From: Micromonospora sp. WMMD1082
GTDB lineage: Bacteria; Actinomycetota; Actinomycetes; Mycobacteriales; Micromonosporaceae
DNA: 64,000 nucleotides
Direction: 5' to 3'
Assembly: GCF_029626175.1 (NCBI RefSeq)
Contig: NZ_JARUBM010000002.1
Coordinates: 2,931,001-2,995,000, forward strand
Shown here: one piece after another, positions 1 to 10,813 of the stretch
Position numbering within the stretch: the stretch's first letter is position 1
How the letters are laid out: each line of letters begins with the position of its first letter
The notes under the pieces: generated by a model
What the model was told of the DNA's origin: nothing
Databases searched by the model: none
Seen by the model: the letters and a program-made list of their open reading frames with translations, nothing else
Program-made: the position numbers and the translations under genes

Positions 1-775
1 CGGGCTCTCCATGGGTGAGCACGCCGCCCAGACGGCGCTGCGCTGGAACATCGAGCGGCAGGCGCAGGACGAGCTGGCGCTGCGCTCGCATCAGCGGCTC
101 GCCGCCGCGTACGACAAGGGGTTCTTCGACGACCTGATGACCCCCTACCTGGGGCTCACCCGCGATCAGAACCTCCGCCCGGACACCACCCTGGAGAAGC
201 TCGGAGCGTTGAAGCCGGTCTTCGGCGCCCAGGGGCCGGACGCCGAGCGGGCCACCATGACCGCCGGCAACTCCTCGCCGCTGACCGACGGCGCCTCCAC
301 CGTGCTGCTGGCCAGCGAGGAGTGGGCGCGCGAGCACAACCTGCCGGTGCTGGCCTGGTTCTCCTGGTCGGAGACGGCCGCGGTGGACTTCGTGCACGGC
401 GACGAGGGTCTGCTGATGGCGCCCGCGTACGCGGTGCCCCGGATGCTCGCGCGCGCCGGGCTCACCCTCCAGGACTTCGACTACTACGAGATCCACGAGG
501 CGTTCGCCTCGCAGGTGCTGGCCACCCTGTCCGCCTGGAACTCGAAGGAGTTCTGCGTCGACCGGCTGGGCCTGGACGCCCCGCTCGGCACCATCGACAC
601 CGACAAGCTCAACGTGAACGGCTCCTCGCTGGCCGCCGGCCACCCGTTCGCCGCCACCGGCGGCCGGATCGTGGCCACCCTGGCCAAGCTGCTCGCGCAG
701 CAGGGCAGCGGCCGCGGCCTGATCTCCATCTGCGCCGCCGGCGGCCAGGGCATCACCGCGATCCTCGAACGCTGA
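1..775 (+). CDS. Acetyl-CoA acyltransferase (thiolase), 3' part only
   Basis: C-terminal part of a thiolase, which cleaves 3-ketoacyl-CoA or condenses acyl-CoAs in fatty acid metabolism. The gene starts before the window; the frame is open from base 2. Three C-terminal thiolase signatures are visible: HEAFA (about 493-507), GHPFAATGG (about 640-665) and the Cys of ICAAGGQG (about 727-750). The long N-terminal insert and the HEAFA form resemble FadI-like or long-chain thiolases. The nucleophilic Cys near the N-terminus lies outside the window. No partner gene is visible downstream. Thiolase assignment is secure; chain-length preference is not. Confidence 0.9.
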   Translation, partial: GLSMGEHAAQTALRWNIERQAQDELALRSHQRLAAAYDKGFFDDLMTPYLGLTRDQNLRPDTTLEKLGALKPVFGAQGPDAERATMTAGNSSPLTDGASTVLLASEEWAREHNLPVLAWFSWSETAAVDFVHGDEGLLMAPAYAVPRMLARAGLTLQDFDYYEIHEAFASQVLATLSAWNSKEFCVDRLGLDAPLGTIDTDKLNVNGSSLAAGHPFAATGGRIVATLAKLLAQQGSGRGLISICAAGGQGITAILER

Positions 776-902
776 CCCCCCACCCGCCCGCCCAGCGCGC
801 ACCCACCCACCCCGCCCGCGGCCCCCAGCCGTTGCCATCTGACCGGTAGAGGGAGCCCCACGACAGCGCAACGGTGACAAAAGGTCCCGGCCTCGGGTTC
901 AT

Positions 903-976
903 GATCCGCGCAACTTCCCTGATACTGCTGCCTCGGGCGGAGTTGAGGCAGCAGTATCCCTGAAACTGTGCGGATC
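903..976. repeat. Long imperfect hairpin
   Basis: Inner arms GATACTGCTGCCTC (921-934) and GAGGCAGCAGTATC (945-958) are a perfect 14-bp inverted repeat with a 10-nt loop. Outer arms at about 903-917 and 962-976 match at 12 of 15 positions. It could be the terminator of the thiolase gene or an end of a small non-autonomous element. There is no T-run. Confidence 0.7.
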
Positions 977-1101
977 TTGGGAGCGTGATCCGACGGGGGC
1001 TTTGCCCTTGCGGGCTTCGTGGTCCACGGGGGCCGAGCGGACCGCGCGGCAGACCGCATGCCCTCTTTGCGCCTGCGCGGCGTCCCGAAGAGACCGGGCG
1101 A

Positions 1102-1153
1102 CTTGGACAGTTTCTGTTTGCGCGGAGTCTGCACGGAACGGAAACTGTCCAAG
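1102..1153. repeat. 13-bp perfect inverted repeat, extendable to 17
   Basis: CTTGGACAGTTTC (1102-1114) pairs perfectly with GAAACTGTCCAAG (1141-1153). The stem extends inward with mismatches to about 1118/1137. GAAACTGT also occurs at 962-969 in the neighbouring hairpin, so the two structures may belong to one repeat family or miniature element. Function unknown. Confidence 0.7.
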
Positions 1154-1387
1154 ATTGACCTCGGCGATGGCTTCGGCGGCCCGGTCGGGCCGTGGCAGGT
1201 CGCTTACGTGGCGGCCATGACGGCGGCGAGTGGGTGAGGTCAGTCAGGTGGCCTGTCGTGGCGGTTGGGTAGCCAACCGAGGAACCGTTCGTAGAGCAGC
1301 GCTGGCGGCACCTGGCGCAGGTCCGACGTCGTGATGGTGTCGGTGTGCGAGTGTCAGGCGTTGCCAACGACCCGGTGGGAGCCGAAC

Positions 1388-1930
1388 ATGAGCGGAACCG
1401 AGTGGCTCAGCGTCTCGATGCCCTACGTCCTGCCTCGGCCGGAGCGGCAAGCGGACGCCTGGGCCGAGGAGGCCGCGCGGCAGGGTGGCGTCGGTACCCA
1501 GCGCCTGCTCAATGTCGGTGAGGTGATGCCCACCGGGCAGGTCGCCGAGGCGTTGGGTGTCGAGGACGGTGAGCCGGTGGTCGCTCGTCAGCGGTTGATG
1601 CTGCTGGACGATCGACCGGTCGAGCTGACCGACTCGTACTATCCGGTGTCGATCGCCCGGAACACCGCGCTGGCCGAGCCGCGGAAGATCCGTGGCGGCG
1701 CGGTCAGCCTGCTCGCGGATCTGGGTTATCGTCCGGGGCGGGTCAGGGAGGACGTGTACACGCGCCAGCCCGACGCCGTCGAGCGACGTTTGCTGGACCT
1801 GGTCGACCGGGAGTGGGTGTTGGGGCTCACCCGCGTATCGAGCACGGAGCAGGGACGTCCGGTCGAGGTGAGCGTCATGACAATGGTGCCGTGGGGGCGG
1901 CGTCTGCGATACGAGTTGTCGATTGACTGA
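1388..1930 (+). CDS. UTRA-domain protein lacking a DNA-binding domain
   Basis: A 180-residue protein consisting almost only of a UTRA effector-binding domain, the C-terminal sensor fold of HutC-type GntR regulators. Typical stretches are ELTDSYYP around residue 80 and the closing LRYELSI. There is no winged helix in front: residues 1-40 are unlike a GntR HTH. The start at 1388 follows GGGAG. An earlier in-frame ATG at 1331 would add only unrelated residues. The gene lies 17 bp before a full GntR/UTRA regulator, so the two are probably cotranscribed. It may sense a ligand or form a heterodimer with its neighbour; that is inference. Confidence 0.8.
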   Translation: MSGTEWLSVSMPYVLPRPERQADAWAEEAARQGGVGTQRLLNVGEVMPTGQVAEALGVEDGEPVVARQRLMLLDDRPVELTDSYYPVSIARNTALAEPRKIRGGAVSLLADLGYRPGRVREDVYTRQPDAVERRLLDLVDREWVLGLTRVSSTEQGRPVEVSVMTMVPWGRRLRYELSID

Positions 1931-1947
1931 CGAGCGGAGCACCTGAC

Positions 1948-2664
1948 ATGGCCAGCGGAACTGACGGCCGTCCGCGCCATGAGCAGATCGCGGCCGACCT
2001 TCGCGCACGCATCATGTCCGGCGATCTCGCCCCTGGGGCGCAGCTGCCGTCGATCCCGATACTGGTGACGCAGTACTCCGCCGCCACGGCGACCGTCCAG
2101 CGCGCGCTCGCCGCGCTCAAGGCGGAGGGATCCGTCTACAGCGCGGTCGGCAAGGGTGTCTACGTCCGGGACCGGCGGCCGCTGGCAGTGGAGGCCGCGC
2201 CGTACCTTGCGCTGTCGGCGGCCGGCTTTGCCTATCGGCTTCTTGCCGTAAGAGAGGTCGTCCCGCCGATCGAGGTGGCGGAAGGTCTGGAACTGGCCGG
2301 CGGCGACCGGGCGGTACTACGGCATCGGCTGCTCCTGCACGGCGGCGAACCGGTCGAGCTGTCCTGGTCGTACTACCCGGCCGGCATCGCTCGGGGCACC
2401 GAACTGGCGGAGCGGAGCAAGATCAGTGGTGGGGTGCCGCGAGTCCTGTCAGACCTCGGCTACCCGCCACAGGAGATGCAGGACCGCGTCTCGGCGCGGA
2501 TGCCGACGACCGAGGAGGTCGAGGCGCTGTCCTTGCCGGCGTACGTCCCGGTGCTTCGGCAGTTCCGGGTGATCCGCTCGATCGATGACCGGCCGGTCGA
2601 GGCGTCCGTCCTGGTCAAGGGGAGTCACCTGCATGAGCTGCGCTATCGGCAGAGCCTGCCCTGA
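1948..2664 (+). CDS. GntR-family (HutC-type) transcriptional regulator
   Basis: A 238-residue regulator with an N-terminal winged HTH (about residues 10-75, with LPSIPILVTQY and the wing GKGVYVRD) and a C-terminal UTRA domain (about 95-235, with ELSWSYYP). The UTRA part resembles that of the preceding gene, suggesting duplication followed by loss of the HTH in the first copy. Family members are ligand-responsive repressors, often of sugar or amino acid genes. No obvious target operon adjoins; purB follows 74 bp downstream with its own start. The ligand cannot be read from sequence. Confidence 0.9.
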   Translation: MASGTDGRPRHEQIAADLRARIMSGDLAPGAQLPSIPILVTQYSAATATVQRALAALKAEGSVYSAVGKGVYVRDRRPLAVEAAPYLALSAAGFAYRLLAVREVVPPIEVAEGLELAGGDRAVLRHRLLLHGGEPVELSWSYYPAGIARGTELAERSKISGGVPRVLSDLGYPPQEMQDRVSARMPTTEEVEALSLPAYVPVLRQFRVIRSIDDRPVEASVLVKGSHLHELRYRQSLP

Positions 2665-2738
2665 TGGGTTGCTGATCGCCTGTGCGCCCAGCTGGACCCG
2701 GTCGGGTAGCTGGACGGCGATGCCGCGAGAATGGGCGG

Positions 2739-4163
2739 GTGACGACGATCCCGAACGTGCTCGCCAACCGGTACGCCTCGCCCGAGCTGGTCGCGCTCTG
2801 GTCCCCGGAGGAGAAGGTCCGGCTGGAGCGGCGGCTCTGGCTCGCCGTGCTCCGGGCCCAGCGGGACCTTGGCGTGCCGGTGCCCGACGGGGTGGTCGAG
2901 GCGTACGAGCGGGTGTTGAACGATGTTGACCTGGCCTCGATCGCGGCGCGGGAGCGGGTGACCCGGCACGACGTGAAGGCGCGGATCGAGGAGTTCGGCG
3001 CGCTCGCCGGGCACGAGCATGTGCACAAGGGGATGACCTCGCGGGATCTCACCGAGAACGTCGAGCAGCTTCAGGTGCGCCGGTCGCTGGAGCTGATCCG
3101 GGATCGGGTGGTGGCGACCCTGGTCCGGCTGGCCTGGCACGCACACGAGTACTCCGACGTGGTGATGGCCGGCCGGTCGCACAACGTCGCGGCGCAGGCG
3201 ACCACGCTGGGCAAGCGCTTCGCGTCGGCCGCCGAGGAGCTGATCATCGCGTACGAGCGGCTGGAGGACCTGATCGACCGGTACCCGCTGCGGGGCATCA
3301 AGGGCCCGGTGGGCACCGCCGCCGACCAGTTGGATCTCTTCGACGGTGACCCGGAGAAGGTGGCGGAGCTGGAACGGCGGGTCGCCGAGCATCTGGGCTT
3401 CCGCCGGGTGCTGGACAGCGTGGGGCAGGTCTACCCGCGCTCGCTGGACTTCGACGTGCTCGCCGCGCTGGCGCAGGTGGCCGCGGCGCCCTCGTCGCTG
3501 GCCACCACGATCCGGCTGATGGTCGGTCAGGAGCTGGTCACCGAGGGCTTCAAGCCGGGTCAGGTCGGCTCCAGCGCGATGCCGCACAAGATGAACACCC
3601 GCTCGTCGGAGCGGGTGAACGGCTTCGCGGTGATCATCCGGGGCTACCTGTCGATGGTCGGCGAGCTGGCCGGCGACCAGTGGAACGAGGGGGACGTCTC
3701 CTGCTCGGTGGTACGCCGGGTGGCCCTGCCGGACGCCTTCTTCGCCGCCGACGGGCTGTTCCAGACGTTCCTCACCGTGCTGGACGAGTTCGGCGCGTAC
3801 CCGGCGGTGATCAACCGGGAGCTGGAGCGGTTCCTGCCGTTCCTGGCCACCACCAAGATCCTGGTGGCCGCCGTCCGGCGGGGCGTCGGCCGGGAGACCG
3901 CGCACGAGGCGATCAAGGAACACGCCGTCGCGGTGGCCCTAGCCATGCGCGAGCGGGGCGCCCCCGACAACGACCTCTTCGACCGCCTCGCCGCCGACCC
4001 CCGCCTCTCCCTGACCCGCCCGGAGATCGACGCCCTCGTCTCCGACCGCGCCGCCTTCGTGGGCGCCGCCCCCGCCCAGATCCAGTCGGTGACCGCCCGA
4101 ATAACCAAGATCGCCCAATCCCACCCCAACGCCACCACCTACACCCCACCCCCCATCCTCTAA
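2739..4163 (+). CDS. purB: Adenylosuccinate lyase
   Basis: Cytoplasmic enzyme of purine synthesis. It removes fumarate from SAICAR to give AICAR and from adenylosuccinate to give AMP. The 474-residue length is normal. The fumarase/aspartase signature is present as GSSAMPHKMN (codons around 3570-3600), and the MTSRDLTEN and GRSHN active-site segments are clear. I chose the GTG at 2739, which yields the usual TTIPNVLANRYAS start; the ATG at 2682 only adds a random leader. It is separated from the other pur genes by a convergent pair, so it is probably its own unit ending at the palindrome 4198-4259. Confidence 0.96.
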   Translation: MTTIPNVLANRYASPELVALWSPEEKVRLERRLWLAVLRAQRDLGVPVPDGVVEAYERVLNDVDLASIAARERVTRHDVKARIEEFGALAGHEHVHKGMTSRDLTENVEQLQVRRSLELIRDRVVATLVRLAWHAHEYSDVVMAGRSHNVAAQATTLGKRFASAAEELIIAYERLEDLIDRYPLRGIKGPVGTAADQLDLFDGDPEKVAELERRVAEHLGFRRVLDSVGQVYPRSLDFDVLAALAQVAAAPSSLATTIRLMVGQELVTEGFKPGQVGSSAMPHKMNTRSSERVNGFAVIIRGYLSMVGELAGDQWNEGDVSCSVVRRVALPDAFFAADGLFQTFLTVLDEFGAYPAVINRELERFLPFLATTKILVAAVRRGVGRETAHEAIKEHAVAVALAMRERGAPDNDLFDRLAADPRLSLTRPEIDALVSDRAAFVGAAPAQIQSVTARITKIAQSHPNATTYTPPPIL

Positions 4164-4197
4164 ACCCCACCCCACCCCACCCACCCGGGCCCGACGG

Positions 4198-4259
4198 CGT
4201 TGATCATGAAGTTAGCGGGGATTTTGATCTCTAAACACCCGCTAACTTCATGATCAACG
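4198..4259. terminator. 22-bp perfect palindrome between convergent genes
   Basis: The arms 4198-4219 and 4238-4259 are perfect reverse complements and read CGTTGATCATGAAGTTAGCG at the outer 20 bases. The 18-nt AT-rich loop contains GATTTTGATC. It lies between the ends of purB and the YbjQ gene, so a two-way terminator is likely. The low GC and exact symmetry also suggest a dispersed palindromic repeat; I recall similar GTTGATCATGAAGTT units in Micromonospora genomes but cannot check that here. Confidence 0.85.
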
Positions 4260-4297
4260 GAGCTGTGGTCGCGGTGTTGGATGGCGAGGGTGGGGGT

Positions 4298-4759
4298 TTA
4301 GGGGTCGCGGGTGGGGGTTTCCGGGGCGGTGCGGAGGTTGGGGGCGCTGGCGGGTTCGGCGATGCCGCCGGGTTCTTCGGTGAAGGCCGGTTCCTGGGCG
4401 GTCTCTGCGGCGACCAAGGGCTGGTCGGGGGGCATGACCTCGGGGGCCTTGGGCACCACGATCACGGCCGTGCCGTAGGCGCAGATCTCCATCCACATCT
4501 CGCCGCAGTCGCGGCTGTCGAACCGCATCCCCACCACGGCGTTTGCGCCGAGCCGCTGGGCTTCCTCGCCGAGCCGGGACACCGAGTCCGTACGCCAGCG
4601 GGTGAGGTTGTCCGGCGCCGACGGGTCGTACGCGCCACCGCGCAGATTCTTCACGCCCTCGCGGTAGGGGTTGCGTGTCCTGGCCATGGAGGAGACCACC
4701 TCGCCGAGGATCTGGCGGATCTCGTAGCCGGGAAGTTGATCCGTCGTCACGACCAGCAC
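4298..4759 (-). CDS. YbjQ/DUF74-family protein
   Basis: A 153-residue protein of the YbjQ family (once called a heavy-metal-binding domain). Typical pieces are TTDQLPGYEIRQ at the N-terminus, VVSSMARTRNPYREGVKNL and the LGANAVVGMRFD stretch. Family members form small pentamers of unknown function. The GTG at 4759 gives the canonical start; the longer frame upstream has no family-like residues. About 50 residues after the domain are Pro/Ala/Glu-rich and probably disordered. Convergent with purB. Confidence 0.88.
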   Translation of the reverse strand: MLVVTTDQLPGYEIRQILGEVVSSMARTRNPYREGVKNLRGGAYDPSAPDNLTRWRTDSVSRLGEEAQRLGANAVVGMRFDSRDCGEMWMEICAYGTAVIVVPKAPEVMPPDQPLVAAETAQEPAFTEEPGGIAEPASAPNLRTAPETPTRDP

Positions 4760-4888
4760 GGTTCCGATGCTCGCAGCCGTGGCTGCACCCCATCGTGAGC
4801 CCTGTTCACCTGCACGGATGCTGAAAAACCGCGCGGCGCGGACGACGGGCCCGTAGCCCACCATCCGCGCCGCCCGGGGCGCTAACCG

Positions 4889-5569
4889 TCAGACACCGGC
4901 CACCGAGGTGATCCAGGCCCGGTTGTACGCGACACTGCCGTAGTTCTGGATGCTCTGGCCGTCGGCGGTGGAGGCCACGCCGACCTGCCGCCCGCTGTAG
5001 AACTGCGGGCCGCCCGAGTCGCCTCGCCAGGCGTTGCCGTTGATCCGCGTGCTCCGGATCGCCTGCCCGCCGTACGCGTCGCTGGCGCCGTTGCTGGTGA
5101 CCTGGACGTTCGCGGTCTTGAGCTGGGTCGACGCGGAGCAGCCGCTGTAGCAGGTCATGCCCCAGCCGTAGATCGAGTTGGTCGAACCGACCGGCGGGTT
5201 GCTGGTGGCCAGGGTGACGTAGGTGGTGCTCACCGAGCTGGAGAGTCGCATCAGGGCAAGGTCGTAGCGGCTGTAGGTGGCGCTGACCGTGCGGGTGACG
5301 CCGCCGGAGGTGCGGTTGACGCTGCCCACCCGGACCGACATCGTGCCGCCGAGGCAGTGCCGCGCGGTGAGCACCCACTGCGGCGCGATGATCGTGCCGG
5401 AGCAGGTGAACGAGCCGTTGCTGAGGACCGCGGCGGCCCACGGCGCCGAGGAGACGGTCCCGCCGCCGATGATGTACGGCGTGACGGGTGAGGCGACGGC
5501 GCCGGAGCTGGCGCCTAGCGCGCCGGCCAGGGCTGCGGCGAAGACCGCGAACAGGGATCGGATGCGCAT
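4889..5569 (-). CDS. Secreted trypsin-like serine protease (S1 family)
   Basis: A 226-residue exported protease. A signal peptide covers residues 1-27 (MRIRSLF, hydrophobic core, ending near AVAS). A very short propeptide precedes the mature end near IIGGGTV (about 33). The catalytic triad is complete: His71 in TARHC, Asp103 in YDLAL and Ser185 in GDSGGP. Cysteines flanking His71 fit the usual disulfide. The start is preceded by AAGGAG. It is transcribed away from purS, so the 411-bp gap upstream holds its promoter. It probably degrades extracellular protein; specificity is not determined. Confidence 0.93.
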   Translation of the reverse strand: MRIRSLFAVFAAALAGALGASSGAVASPVTPYIIGGGTVSSAPWAAAVLSNGSFTCSGTIIAPQWVLTARHCLGGTMSVRVGSVNRTSGGVTRTVSATYSRYDLALMRLSSSVSTTYVTLATSNPPVGSTNSIYGWGMTCYSGCSASTQLKTANVQVTSNGASDAYGGQAIRSTRINGNAWRGDSGGPQFYSGRQVGVASTADGQSIQNYGSVAYNRAWITSVAGV

Positions 5570-5980
5570 CGGTGGGGCTCCTTCGGGGTTCGCAGGACCC
5601 GGGTTCACCGGGCCGACCTGCGGTGGCGGACGGGGGTGATCCGCCACCGCAGACGCCGATAAATCGACGTCTGACGATGTACCGTAGGGCGCCGTGAGGT
5701 GTTTCACAAGAGGTTCATTGAAACAGAATGATGTAACAGTCGGATTTCCCGGCCGCTGGCCCCGGGATGGTGCCGGGTTCGACTCGCCGGAGCCCGGCAA
5801 CAAAGCCGTATCGGGATCGCAACGAACCAGTATCGGTCTGGGAGAGCCGTGCGGGTAGGCTCGATCAGCACTCCTGGCGGCGTCCGGCCGGTGCGTCTGA
5901 CGCCGTATCTGCCAGGTAGGCTGGCTGCGCTCGCCCGTTGTGGGTCGGCACCCAACTGCGTACACAGTCAGGAGTGCCCA
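5570..5980. promoter_or_regulatory. Divergent promoter region, protease / purS
   Basis: This 411-bp stretch has no gene. A perfect 7-bp inverted repeat TGTTTCA (5700-5706) / TGAAACA (5719-5725) lies in an AT-richer patch facing the protease and could be an operator. Two actinobacterial -10-like TAGGCT motifs occur on the plus strand near 5847-5860 and 5915-5930, pointing at purS. No purine riboswitch fold is evident. Confidence 0.45.
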
Positions 5981-6244
5981 GTGCCTCGCGTCGTCGTCGA
6001 CGTCATGCTCAAGCCCGAGATCCTCGATCCTCAGGGCCAGGCCGTCGCAAACGCGCTGCCCCGGCTCGGCGTCAACGACGTCGCCTCGGTACGGATCGGC
6101 AGGCGGATCGAGATCGACTTCACCGGTGAACCGGACTTGGACCGGGCCCGGGAGATCGCCGACAAGCTGCTCGCCAACCCGGTCATCGAGGACTTCACGG
6201 TCCGTCTGGTCGAGGCCGACGAGCCCGCGGGCACCCGGTCGTGA
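5981..6244 (+). CDS. purS: Phosphoribosylformylglycinamidine synthase subunit PurS
   Basis: An 87-residue small subunit of the three-part FGAM synthase. It brings the PurQ glutaminase and PurL synthetase together. The opening [20 protein letters not shown] is diagnostic. The GTG start at 5981 follows AGGAG. The stop overlaps the purQ start (GTGA), so the two are translationally coupled. First gene of the purSQL operon. Confidence 0.96.
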   Translation: MPRVVVDVMLKPEILDPQGQAVANALPRLGVNDVASVRIGRRIEIDFTGEPDLDRAREIADKLLANPVIEDFTVRLVEADEPAGTRS

Positions 6245-6924
6245 CCGCCCGGGTCGGTGTGGTGACCTTCCCCGGCTCGCTGGACGACGGGGACGCGGCC
6301 CGGGCCGTCCGGATCGCCGGCGCGGAACCGGTCCGCCTCTGGCACGGCGACCCGGAGCTGCACGGGGTGGACGCGGTCGTCCTGCCCGGCGGCTTCTCCT
6401 ACGGTGACTACCTGCGCTGCGGCGCCATCGCCCGCTTCGCGCCGGTGATGGAGAAGATCGTCGACGCCGCCAGCGGTGGCCTGCCCGTGCTCGGCATCTG
6501 CAACGGCTTCCAGATCCTCTGCGAGGCACACCTGCTGCCCGGGGCACTCACCCGCAACCAGCACCTGCACTTCCGCAACCGCGACCAGATCCTGCGCATC
6601 GAGGCGACCGGCACCGCCTGGACGAACACGTTCCAGGCCGGCCAGGAGGTGCTGATCCCGGTCAAGAACGGTGAGGGCTGCTACGTCGCCGACCCGGCGA
6701 CCCTGGACGAGCTGGAGGCCGAGGGCCGGGTCGTCGCCCGCTACGTCGGCGGCAACCCCAACGGATCCCAGCGGGACATCGCCGCGATCACCAACCCGGC
6801 CGGCAACGTGGTCGGCATCATGCCGCATCCCGAGCACGCGGTGGAGGCGCTCACCGGCCCTTCCCTCGACGGCCTCGGCTTCTTCACCTCGGTGCTCAAG
6901 CATCTGGTGGGGACGCCGGCGTGA
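6241..6924 (+). CDS. purQ: FGAM synthase glutaminase subunit PurQ
   Basis: A 227-residue class I glutamine amidotransferase that frees ammonia for PurL. Visible motifs are [15 protein letters not shown], the nucleophile elbow GICNGFQ (Cys near residue 87) and the C-terminal His-Glu pair in MPHPEHA. It starts with GTG inside the purS stop codon. 67 bp separate it from purL. Confidence 0.97.
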   Translation: MTARVGVVTFPGSLDDGDAARAVRIAGAEPVRLWHGDPELHGVDAVVLPGGFSYGDYLRCGAIARFAPVMEKIVDAASGGLPVLGICNGFQILCEAHLLPGALTRNQHLHFRNRDQILRIEATGTAWTNTFQAGQEVLIPVKNGEGCYVADPATLDELEAEGRVVARYVGGNPNGSQRDIAAITNPAGNVVGIMPHPEHAVEALTGPSLDGLGFFTSVLKHLVGTPA

Positions 6925-6991
6925 CCGTCCGCGGCGGGATCACCGGTCGGCTCACCCGCCCGTCGGGCGGCGAGCGCAACGAGGAGACGTC

Positions 6992-9970
<2,979 letters not shown>

Positions 9971-10757
9971 GGCGTTGGCCGCGGCCGTCCACGGCCAACC
10001 CGGCTCGGGGGCCCGGTTCGACTGGGGTCTCGCGGGCGCGGCCGAACTCGGTCGGGTCTGCGCGGTACTGGTGGTGGTGGACGTGCTGTCGTTCACCACC
10101 ACCGTCGAGGTGGCCGTCGGGCGGGGGATGCGCGTACACCCCTTCCCCTGGGGTGAGCAGGCCGCCGACTTCGCGCGCCGGGTCGGTGCGGTCGCCGCGA
10201 CCGGCCGCCGGCAGGTCACCCGCGACCATCCGTGGTCGCTGTCGCCGGCCGCGTTGAGTCGGGCGCCGGTCGTACCCGACCTGGTGCTTCCGTCGCCGAA
10301 CGGATCGGCCATCAGCGCCGCCGCCAGCGCCACCGGGCTACCCGTGGTCGCGGCCAACCTTCGCAACGCCCGCGCCGTCGGGCGCTGGCTGATCCGCCAG
10401 GGGTACGGCACGACCGCCGCACCGATCGGTGTCGTGGCCGCCGGTGAGCGCTGGCCGGACGGGTCGTTGCGCCCGTCGGTGGAGGATCAGCTCGGCGCGG
10501 CCAGTGTGCTGGATGCCCTCTCCGGGGTGCCGGGCGGGCTCTCGGTGGAGGCGGCCATGGCGCTGGCCGCGCTGGCGAGCATCCCGGACGTGCCGGCGGC
10601 CATCCGGGGCTGCGTCTCCGGCCGGGAGCTGGTCGAGAGCGGCTTCGCCGAGGACGTCGAGATCGCGGTACGCCTCAACGCCTCCGACGTCGTTCCCCTG
10701 CTCCGCCAGGGCGTCTTCGCCGCGGCCTGACCGCTTCCGCGACACCCGGCCCGCATC

Positions 10758-10813
10758 GGGGCCGTGTCGAAGTCCCCGGCCCGGCTCGGCCGAGGACTTT
10801 CGACATCGGCCCT
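10758..10813. terminator. Hairpin between convergent genes
   Basis: GGGGCCGTGTCGAAGTCC (10758-10775) pairs with GGACTTTCGACATCGGCCCT (10794-10813) with one bulge and one mismatch. It sits between the ComB-like gene and the convergent membrane protein gene, and overlaps the stop of the latter. No U-run; probably a two-way terminator. Confidence 0.6.

Larger units (their letters stand above)
776..1387. other. 612-bp gap without a convincing gene
   Basis: No open frame here has a plausible start with actinobacterial codon bias. The stretch holds two inverted repeats (903-976 and 1102-1153), listed separately. The last 60 bases should hold the promoter of the UTRA regulator pair. A GGGAG ribosome-binding site lies just before 1388. 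I recognise no transposase or RNA gene. Confidence 0.6.

Noticed and set aside
1244..2008. A 254-codon minus-strand frame opposite the UTRA gene
   Set aside because: His/Arg/Pro-rich composition without a domain; the plus strand has clear UTRA sequence.
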